DNA of 64,000 bases from Trichomonas vaginalis G3 (lineage: Eukaryota; Parabasalia; Trichomonadida; Trichomonadidae), in assembly GCF_026262505.1 (NCBI RefSeq), contig NC_067208.1:6581962-6645961 (forward strand). Direction: 5' to 3'. How positions within the stretch are numbered: the stretch's first letter is position 1; the number at the start of each line of letters is the position of its first letter. A program made the translations under genes and the position numbers. The notes under the pieces are model-generated. The model worked only from the letters and a program-made list of their open reading frames with translations. It ran no database searches and was not told where the DNA came from. Of this stretch, positions 57,866-64,000 are shown piece by piece.

Positions 57866-58162
57866 TTAAACCTCTTCAATATCTTCTATTTTATACCATT
57901 CAAGGGTTTGAGTATTATTGTCGCACAATAAAACGTTTCCGTCTCTTAAAACTCCAATTAATGATAACGTTCTAGAGTCATTTTTAACTTTAAATGCAGC
58001 GCCAGGTGGGTATTGAAAAAGGTGATTTATTGTTTGATCGTCTGAATTCGAAACTTGGTTATGATTAGGATAAAATGCATTACGTGAGCGGTCAAATAAG
58101 CTGAAATATGATCTATTTTGCTGTGATGGTATCATCCTTGGGAAATTAAATATAGGGAACAT
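57866..58162 (-). CDS. Small hypothetical protein, 98 aa
   Basis: Starts MFPIFNFPRMIPSQQNRSYF. The N-terminal half is Asn/Gln/Ser-rich and probably disordered; the C-terminal 45 residues (GAAFKVKNDSRTLSLIGVLRDGNVLLCDN...EWYKIEDIEEV) look like a small beta domain, perhaps an SH3- or Tudor-like barrel. No family recognised. Coding status is plausible from codon composition and a clean stop. Confidence 0.55.
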   Translation of the reverse strand: MFPIFNFPRMIPSQQNRSYFSLFDRSRNAFYPNHNQVSNSDDQTINHLFQYPPGAAFKVKNDSRTLSLIGVLRDGNVLLCDNNTQTLEWYKIEDIEEV

Positions 58163-58969
58163 AAGTAAAAGCGTAAATTTTCAAATTTTTGTCAGATTTT
58201 TTATAAAAATTTGATGTTCTGATTAGCTCTCCATAGTATAATTATGGATTTTCAAGAACCAGTAAAACCCAATTCCATTGTTCCGGTTATGCTTTTACCC
58301 CAAAAGATTTTCAATGTTATATTTTAGATTCAAATTCGACCTGTTGTAGCTATAATCTATGATCCACATAGATGTTTTAAGAGCGGATGTTTTATGAAGA
58401 ATAATTCTTATAAAAATCCAAAATTTCATTTCTCAAAAGCAATTCATCAAATACTCTTAAAAATTTGCTTGCAAACATATACGATATTCTATGCAATAAT
58501 TTTCGAATATGACGAAATTTCATATTTATGTTGAGGGAATCTAAATGCTAATTCAAAAATAAGTTAATGTACAAGCATAATTGGCCAGATATATGCATAA
58601 AAAGCATGCAAAACTGAATTTTTTTTAATATAATTATTTCTAATTTAATTTTCAAAATGTTTTATTTGCATAAAGTAAAATCATTCATCAGATAAAATGG
58701 TATGTTTTCTGATCTCAATATATTAAGCTACATAGAAAACAGTCGATTTATAATGAAAATGAGATATTTTCATTAAAATCGTGTAAAAATGATATTGGTA
58801 GCATCGGGTATGTATTGGTACATATATATCAATCTCTGATTTTCAATGCTTTCGGTGTTTTGATAAATAATCTTTGAAAAAGCATATAATTGATGTTTTG
58901 TAATTATTATCAATATGTACCATATGTGTGATAGTAATTTATGAAGTAGAGAAGCATAATTTAAAAGAT
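58163..58969. other. Intergenic
   Basis: AT-rich; the reverse open frame at 58773-58973 has no recognisable features and is not called. Confidence 0.5.
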
Positions 58970-59593
58970 TCATGATAGAGTTTCTTCCTCATCATGATTT
59001 TCGTAAAACTGAGACTGAATCCTAAATCCATATATCTTGGGAACGTATTTTTCTATATTAATATTCTTAAAAAGACTCGAGTATTTTGAAATAAAAAGAT
59101 TAACCCATGATGGACCAAAATATGCACCATCAACAGTCGCCATACTATTATCTGGCATGTTGTAGATTTCTTTGCATGAAGGGCAAAATAATTTTACCGA
59201 ATATTCGTTGAGTTCATCGGACACACCATACGGCAAGCAAGTCATTCCTTTGCATAGTTTGCGAGGACACTTTGGAAAGCATCCATTAATATATTTTTCG
59301 TACATTTTAGTCAATCCTTCATTGGTGAGCAAATATCTTGCATGTATTAGGCCATAAAGCATTTCAGCTTGCTGCTCAATAATAATTTGTTTAGATTTAT
59401 CATCTTCATCAATATTTATAGGTTGGTAATAGTTCTTTACCATCAATTCTAATGCTGCAGAAAATAAATTAACCTTTTGGCGTATACCATAGTAATTGAA
59501 TGCATTCATTATGTACTCTTTATCAATTTTAACTTGGTATTTTCCCCTTGGCTCAGATAAATACCAATCAATCCAAGATTGATTGGTATCCAT
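58970..59593 (-). CDS. Casein kinase II regulatory (beta) subunit, 207 aa
   Basis: Start chosen at MDTNQSWIDWYLSEPRGKY, which fits the family N-terminus; an in-frame ATG ten codons upstream is less likely. Conserved blocks: W-I-x-W-f/y, the acidic loop region around NIDEDDKSK, YGLIHARYLLTNEGL, then the zinc finger CPRKLC ... FCPSCKEIYNMP (two Cys pairs, about residues 118-123 and 147-150), then DGAYFGPSWVNLF. These match CK2 beta (human 215 aa) in order. It would dimerise and tether catalytic CK2 alpha subunits. It shares a short divergent promoter with the protease gene at 59627. Confidence 0.95.
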   Translation of the reverse strand: MDTNQSWIDWYLSEPRGKYQVKIDKEYIMNAFNYYGIRQKVNLFSAALELMVKNYYQPINIDEDDKSKQIIIEQQAEMLYGLIHARYLLTNEGLTKMYEKYINGCFPKCPRKLCKGMTCLPYGVSDELNEYSVKLFCPSCKEIYNMPDNSMATVDGAYFGPSWVNLFISKYSSLFKNINIEKYVPKIYGFRIQSQFYENHDEEETLS

Positions 59594-59626
59594 TGGCACT
59601 TTTTCTAATGTCACTTTTATCAAGTC
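59594..59626. promoter_or_regulatory. 33-bp divergent promoter, CK2 beta / cathepsin-B-like
   Basis: GGCACTTTTTCTAATGTCAC then TTTTATCAAGTC lies between two start codons. Two near-copies of G(T/G)CACTTTT occur. The same motif precedes the genes at 7940 and 36119, so it is a candidate host core promoter/initiator element. Confidence 0.5.
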
Positions 59627-60394
59627 ATGTTTTTTCTTCTATTTTTTGGAGTCAAAAGTCGATTTGCATTCGTTGATGAAAGTATCAGATCGTTTCCTGA
59701 AGATATAAGCATTGATATTCCTGATGAATATAACTTTCTTCAGGAATATCCTCATTGCGATCTTGGTCCTTTAACGCAAGAGTGCGGTTGTTGCTATGCT
59801 TATGGACCAATAAAGGCAATGAGTCATAGGATATGCAAAGCTAAAAACAAAAAGACATTTTTATCAGCACAATTCATAGTCGCATGTGATCTACTAGAAA
59901 GTGGCTGCGAAGGCGGCTGTTCGAGAAGTGTTTACTATTTTCTTGAACAGCATGGCGTTACAGACGAAGAATGTCATCCTTGGTCAAATCAGCTCAATTA
60001 TTCTTCTGAATTTTGCTCGAAATGTAAAGATGGTTCACAAGCAACATTATATAAAGCTAAAATAGGCAGTACAAAACAAATTACTTCTGTCCAAGAAATT
60101 AAAAAAGAAATTTATTTACATGGGCCAGTCTCAGCCTCTGTTGCAGTTACAGACCGACTTAAATACTATACTGGAGGACTTTTTGAAGATCCTCCTCGAG
60201 ATTATATCGCAGATCGCACACATACAGTTGAAATTATCGGCTGGGGCCAAGAAAAAGGGATTCCGTATTGGATAATTTTGAATCAATATGGACGTCTTTG
60301 GGGCGAAAACGGAATGATGCGAATTCGTATGGGAAGAGATGACGCCAGAGTTGAAAGCTACGTTTTAGCTGCAGAACCAATGATAACTTGGTAG
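59627..60394 (+). CDS. Cathepsin-B-like papain-family cysteine protease, 255 aa
   Basis: A short hydrophobic N-terminus (MFFLLFFGVKSRFA) looks like a signal peptide. The active-site Cys lies in TQECGCCYAYG (about 50-60; the usual form is QGxCGSCWAFG), His in THTVEIIGWG (about 200) and Asn in ILNQYGRLWGENG (about 220), so the catalytic triad is present although the flanking residues differ. SGCEGGC (about 93) is the cathepsin-B type glycine-cysteine block. The propeptide is reduced to about 20-25 residues rather than 60 or more, and no occluding loop is obvious. It would be a secreted or lysosomal endopeptidase; the odd CGCCY motif may change its specificity. Confidence 0.9.
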   Translation: MFFLLFFGVKSRFAFVDESIRSFPEDISIDIPDEYNFLQEYPHCDLGPLTQECGCCYAYGPIKAMSHRICKAKNKKTFLSAQFIVACDLLESGCEGGCSRSVYYFLEQHGVTDEECHPWSNQLNYSSEFCSKCKDGSQATLYKAKIGSTKQITSVQEIKKEIYLHGPVSASVAVTDRLKYYTGGLFEDPPRDYIADRTHTVEIIGWGQEKGIPYWIILNQYGRLWGENGMMRIRMGRDDARVESYVLAAEPMITW

Positions 60395-60692
60395 ACTTAG
60401 TTATATATTATTTGTTTGTATTATTAAAAAAAATGTTTGATATTTACATTATAATCAATTTTGTTTTTCAAAATTTTGAAATTATCTAGTTTTCTGGAGA
60501 AGCGCAGCTATTGACAGCTGCGATATTACATTTAGCAGTTTGTGTTTTTCATAAATGCATTAATGCGGTTGACTAAAGTACTCTAGCTCAACGAGGACAT
60601 TTATGATATCAGGAAAAAATGTTAAAGTTCGTGTGACCACATTATATTTACATAATAATTTTAAAATTTTATATACAATAATAACATAATAA
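60395..60692. other. Intergenic
   Basis: AT-rich; one small dyad GCAGCT-ATTGAC-AGCTGC near 60505-60523. Nothing else seen. Confidence 0.5.
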
Positions 60693-61862
60693 TCAAATGG
60701 CAAGATCCTTCTCTTTCTTTGTATCTATTTTGAGCTTCTCTTCTATCAAGCAATCAATCAGTTTTTGAGGAGACATTCTCCTGGCAATTTCGATATTGAC
60801 AGGAACGACTCTTCCACTTTCTAAATGTGCCAGAATAAATCCATTACTCTTTAATTGGTTTGCATCAGAAAATCTTATAACAGCAGTGCCATCTAAAGAG
60901 CCAGGCAATTGAGTTCCGGGGTATATTCCATATATAGCATGATAATCCATTTCTTTATGCTTATATGATTTAAATTCTGAGTTTTGCTTGAGAATAAATG
61001 TTGCTTTAGCATTCTGGTTGAATTCCTGATCCTTTTTAGAATCTTCTTCAACAATTGATTTCTTGAAGGCTTCTAAATCAAAATCAGAATCATCATCTTT
61101 GTATTGATTAGGTACTTGATCTTCTGAGGTATCTTGTAATGGTATTTCATCGGTAGTTTCGTTTACTGACTCTTCAACGCGAGATTTTTTAGTAGGTCGT
61201 CTTTTTGTTTCTTTTGGCTTTGAAGGAGTCTTTTTAGAACTTGTTGATGCTTCAGTTGAAGATCGAGTCTTTTTAGGTGATGGTTTCGAAACGGCAGCAG
61301 CTTTATTTGAATTTGGTTGGTCTATGTTAGATTCGGGTAAGTTATTCTTTTGTTGTTTGGGTTTAGATCTCCTTGAGGAAGATTTTGTTCTTTTCTTGCT
61401 CGAATTGACAACTTCGAGTTCAGAATCATTTTCTTCATTGGGTAAAACATCTGATGAAGAAGATATTTTTGTTTCATCTGTTTCATTTAGATAAACTGCA
61501 TCTAATTTTTTAGCAGATTTTCGTTTTTTCTTTTTATTGTTTGTTGAAGAGGATTCTGTGACGTTTACTTCATCTATATCTTGAATAATTTGATTTTTAT
61601 GAGATGATTTAGTTTTATATTTCCCAGCCAAGAATTCTTGGTATTTCTGATCGGCTTTTTTAGCTATTTCTGTCTTTTCAAAAGCTTCCATAATTTCTGG
61701 ACAATCAAGATTTTCTCTCGGCTCCCATGTATCATATTTTGGATCTTCGTAATGTTTCCAATGAATTAAATAATATGGTTTCCCATCTGTATACATCTTT
61801 CCAATGATAGATTCAACTTCGAAAACCTCGGGATCAGAGTCAACGCCGAAGTTGTCAGACAT
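60693..61862 (-). CDS. HP1-like chromodomain protein, 389 aa
   Basis: The N-terminal chromodomain (about 12-65) has EVFEVESIIGKMY, YYLIHWKHYEDPKYDTWEPRENL, with the aromatic-cage Y/W/Y residues and W-K-x-Y/W motif that bind methylated histone H3. A long disordered Lys/Ser/Glu linker (about 90-275) with several basic clusters (KKKKRKSAKK, KKTPSKPKETKRR) follows. The C-terminal part (about 300-385: GTAVIRFSDANQLKSNGFILAHLESGRVVPV ... PQKLIDCLIEEKL) resembles a chromo-shadow domain, which dimerises HP1; this second assignment is weaker. It would act in heterochromatin. It is divergent from the Tudor protein gene, 76 bp away. Confidence 0.85.
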   Translation of the reverse strand: MSDNFGVDSDPEVFEVESIIGKMYTDGKPYYLIHWKHYEDPKYDTWEPRENLDCPEIMEAFEKTEIAKKADQKYQEFLAGKYKTKSSHKNQIIQDIDEVNVTESSSTNNKKKKRKSAKKLDAVYLNETDETKISSSSDVLPNEENDSELEVVNSSKKRTKSSSRRSKPKQQKNNLPESNIDQPNSNKAAAVSKPSPKKTRSSTEASTSSKKTPSKPKETKRRPTKKSRVEESVNETTDEIPLQDTSEDQVPNQYKDDDSDFDLEAFKKSIVEEDSKKDQEFNQNAKATFILKQNSEFKSYKHKEMDYHAIYGIYPGTQLPGSLDGTAVIRFSDANQLKSNGFILAHLESGRVVPVNIEIARRMSPQKLIDCLIEEKLKIDTKKEKDLAI

Positions 61863-61938
61863 TAAATAAATTTGACATTTTACAATGCCAAAAAAAGAGA
61901 AAATATCAAATTTTTGACACTTTACATAAATTTTAAAA

Positions 61939-62949
61939 ATGAAAAAGAATCAACAGGTTGCGGCATACGTTGAAATTCCAAACGAAGACCGTGCCCAGTG
62001 GTTCCTTGGCAAAATAGAAAAGAAGCAAGCAAACGGAAAATATGTTATTCATGATGAATATGCTGAAGATCCATCTTTAGAGCGTTTTATTGTTGATCCT
62101 CAATTCATATCGCTTTTTCCTAATACTCAAGGTCCATATAGTGTTGGTGAGCATATTCTTGCTCGCTGGAAATTAACCGATGGCTGGACAACAGAATTAT
62201 ATGACGCCGAAATCATCAAAGTCATTAAAAAAGATACGCTTGTTCTTAAATACCAAGAAAGTGAACTTGAAATCGAAACAAATGTCAATAAAGTTACGAA
62301 ATATCCTGCTGGATTTTTATCCAAGGAAGAAGAAGCAGTTAATGAAGAAGAGGAAGCCAATGATGAAGAAGCTAAAGCAGAATCCGAAACGCAACATGAA
62401 GCTACCGCTGAATCACCAAAATCTCCATCTAAAAATCTAACACAAGAGCAAACTAGCGAAGAACACTCTGATACAAATCAACCAGCATCAAATGCTCCTA
62501 CTACTTCTGCAGAAGTTACAGAAGATACTGGAATGGCGTCAACACCAGTTCCTTCTTCACCTCCAGCATCTCCTCCAGTTGTAGAAGAAGTTCCACAAGG
62601 TCCTAAGTTTATGCCAAGAATGGCGCAGGAAATTCCAAATAGAAAACTTAATTTACGTTTCAATCCAGCAGAAACACAAGATCCTACAGATTTGCATATA
62701 CTTACAGATGATGAATTTATTAAGCTTCTTCCGGAGCTAAGAAAACCAGAAAGAATTGAAATCAAACAAGGAACTCCTTTATTAGACTGTTTAACAGATC
62801 CAGAATTGTTTGAACAAGAATCAGTACATACAACATCTAGTGGCGTGCTTTTTAGAAAAGGAATGAAACAACAAAAGTTTAAATCAGCGTTAATGAATGG
62901 AGAAAAATGCGGACGCTTAGGAATGATATTCAATGAATATCGTAATTAG
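61939..62949 (+). CDS. SGF29-like tandem Tudor protein, 336 aa
   Basis: The N-terminal ~125 residues resemble the SGF29 double Tudor domain: VAAYVEIPNEDRAQWFLGKIEKK, YVIHDEYAEDPSLERFIVDP, then YSVGEHILARWKLTDGWTTELYDAEIIKV. In SGF29 this pair reads H3K4me3 for the SAGA acetyltransferase. Animal and yeast SGF29 carry the Tudor pair at the C-terminus after a coiled coil; here it is N-terminal, followed by an acidic, Glu/Pro-rich disordered segment (about 135-225) and a conserved-looking tail (NRKLNLRFNPAE ... FKSALMNGEKCGRLGMIF). TTTTTGACACTTTACATAA lies just upstream. The role as a chromatin reader is inferred. Confidence 0.75.
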   Translation: MKKNQQVAAYVEIPNEDRAQWFLGKIEKKQANGKYVIHDEYAEDPSLERFIVDPQFISLFPNTQGPYSVGEHILARWKLTDGWTTELYDAEIIKVIKKDTLVLKYQESELEIETNVNKVTKYPAGFLSKEEEAVNEEEEANDEEAKAESETQHEATAESPKSPSKNLTQEQTSEEHSDTNQPASNAPTTSAEVTEDTGMASTPVPSSPPASPPVVEEVPQGPKFMPRMAQEIPNRKLNLRFNPAETQDPTDLHILTDDEFIKLLPELRKPERIEIKQGTPLLDCLTDPELFEQESVHTTSSGVLFRKGMKQQKFKSALMNGEKCGRLGMIFNEYRN

Positions 62950-63199
62950 TATTTTTACTGTATCATTTCTTGAAAGTAGCCTTTTCAAATTAAATAAATG
63001 TTTATGAAAATCAAAAATTCTTATATTGTTTTTTTCTTGAGTAACTATACCATCATTGTGCTGATTTACAAGTATTCATACCAAACTATTATCATTTGAA
63101 GAATAAAAGACTATGTAGATGCTTGCGAAATCTCTGGATATGACTGAATATGATTTTTGAACGTTTTCTTTTTTTTATAACAACAAATTTTTTAATATC

Positions 63200-63496
63200 A
63201 TGTCGACACCGCCACCAATTGTAGGAGATGAAACTCCAGCTCCATCAAAAACAGCCTTTCCAACAAGAACTTCAGTCGATGTTGAAAGTGTATCAATCCT
63301 AAAAACGAAATACGGTCCATTATTAATTGTAGGCATTGTATTTATTTGCTTGATCATTATAATCACTATACTAACAGTCGTGATCATACATTTTCGAAAG
63401 AAAAAGAATCAAATTTACGCAGAAGAAGATAATCCTTCAGACGATAACGATGCCGGAAAAGTTGATATTGTTTCTGTATATAAGCTACAAGATTAG
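63200..63496 (+). CDS. Small single-span membrane protein, 98 aa
   Basis: Starts MSTPPPIVGDETPAPSKTAFP, Pro/Thr-rich and outside-facing if the topology follows the positive-inside rule. One hydrophobic span (about 40-63, LLIVGIVFICLIIIITILTVV) is followed by the stop-transfer HFRKKK and an acidic cytoplasmic tail ending VSVYKLQD. The tail Y-x-x-hydrophobic end could be a sorting signal. No family recognised. Confidence 0.7.
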   Translation: MSTPPPIVGDETPAPSKTAFPTRTSVDVESVSILKTKYGPLLIVGIVFICLIIIITILTVVIIHFRKKKNQIYAEEDNPSDDNDAGKVDIVSVYKLQD

Positions 63497-63924
63497 AAAC
63501 CTGCTATTGTTTATAAAATTGTTAGTTATTTTTCTGTTTTTATTCAAATTTTTTTTACCAAATTTGTCCATTCTTTATGATTATTGAATTCTTATTTGAT
63601 TTTTCATCATAACATGATGATGTTATTCAGATTTGCATCAATAGCAATCAGATTACCAAAAATGAAAACTAATACATTAAATTGGGTATTTTGCTGATAA
63701 GAAATGAAAGAATGACTTAAATCGGATATAACTTTAGTAGGAAAAATATATTTTTGTTTTGAATAAAAAAAAATCTAAATAGTAATTGTGTTTATTGGCA
63801 ACATTTAGTATAAAGCATCTTCTGTGTTCTTGACAATTTCATTTGATACTGAAAAAAAAATTAAAATTTTAAGGTAATACAAATAAGTTATAAATACAAG
63901 ATAAACAAACAAATATATATAGGA
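63497..63924. other. Intergenic
   Basis: AT-rich, no gene or RNA signal. Confidence 0.5.
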
Positions 63925-64000
63925 TTAATCAACATCAAATGTACCATACGACTTCAATCTGCTTACGCGGAGACATTTAATGTTCCCATCGCCAGCTGTA
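63925..64000 (-). CDS. 3' end of a gene, possibly WD40
   Basis: Cut by the window edge. The last 24 codons on the reverse strand read TAGDGNIKCLRVSRLKSYGTF then DVD and stop. 'TAGDGNIKCLRV' has the look of the last blade of a WD40 propeller (the GDG-x-I-K/R-hydrophobic type), but the fragment is too short to be sure. Confidence 0.5.
   Translation of the reverse strand, partial: TAGDGNIKCLRVSRLKSYGTFDVD

Noticed and set aside
58773-58973. Reverse 66-codon frame beside CK2 beta
   Set aside because: Low-complexity AT-rich frame with no features; nothing marks it as coding.

Overview
The window looks like nuclear DNA of a parabasalid (trichomonad) protist, most likely Tritrichomonas or a close relative. 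This is inferred from a very AT-rich, apparently intron-free genome with start codons a few bases behind short promoter-like motifs, and from a protein-primed-polymerase Maverick (Polinton) beside hAT, Mutator-like and small inverted-repeat transposons. I could run no database search, so names rest on motifs read by eye.

Layout. 1-5600: gene-poor, with a tRNA-derived fragment and a 2.1 kb palindrome-array element (APA-1) carrying an inserted hAT-like MITE with an 8-bp target duplication. 5660-15000: four protein genes, one tRNA-Ser(AGA) and a TA-flanked MITE. 15.2-18.3 kb: a decayed hAT transposon. 18.9-20.0 kb: a frameshifted helical-repeat gene. 20.3-23.6 kb: a decayed Mutator-like transposase interrupted by a second palindrome array (APA-2). 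23.8-24.7 kb: a 26-bp-TIR element holding a 121-bp satellite. 25.3-51.6 kb: a 26.2 kb Maverick with nearly identical ~305-bp TIRs, interrupted by a third palindrome array (APA-3). 53.3-64 kb: a host gene cluster: Rictor-like TORC2 subunit, CK2 beta, cathepsin-B-like protease, HP1-like chromodomain protein, SGF29-like Tudor protein, a small membrane protein and the end of a possible WD40 gene.

The Maverick carries polB, integrase, packaging-type ATPase, a putative major capsid protein, a putative minor capsid protein, a fibre with a phage-tail-type C-terminal domain, a Dam-like adenine methyltransferase and many small unrecognised genes. I recognised no capsid-maturation protease. Two upstream-motif classes seem to split its genes into a core set and an accessory set, the latter with host-like motifs and visibly higher GC. 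It looks largely whole, with about two breaks, one of them the APA-3 insertion. Near-identical TIRs suggest a fairly recent insertion or gene conversion.

The most unusual signal is the palindrome arrays (called APA here). They are runs of 8-13 back-to-back perfect or near-perfect palindromes of about 45-70 bp that mostly alternate between two classes. Class A is built around AAACTT(T)G; class B has GGAATTG-like outer arms and often a CTGA..TCAG centre. The same modules recur at three unrelated loci, two of them inside other transposons. I know of no described element family with this design.
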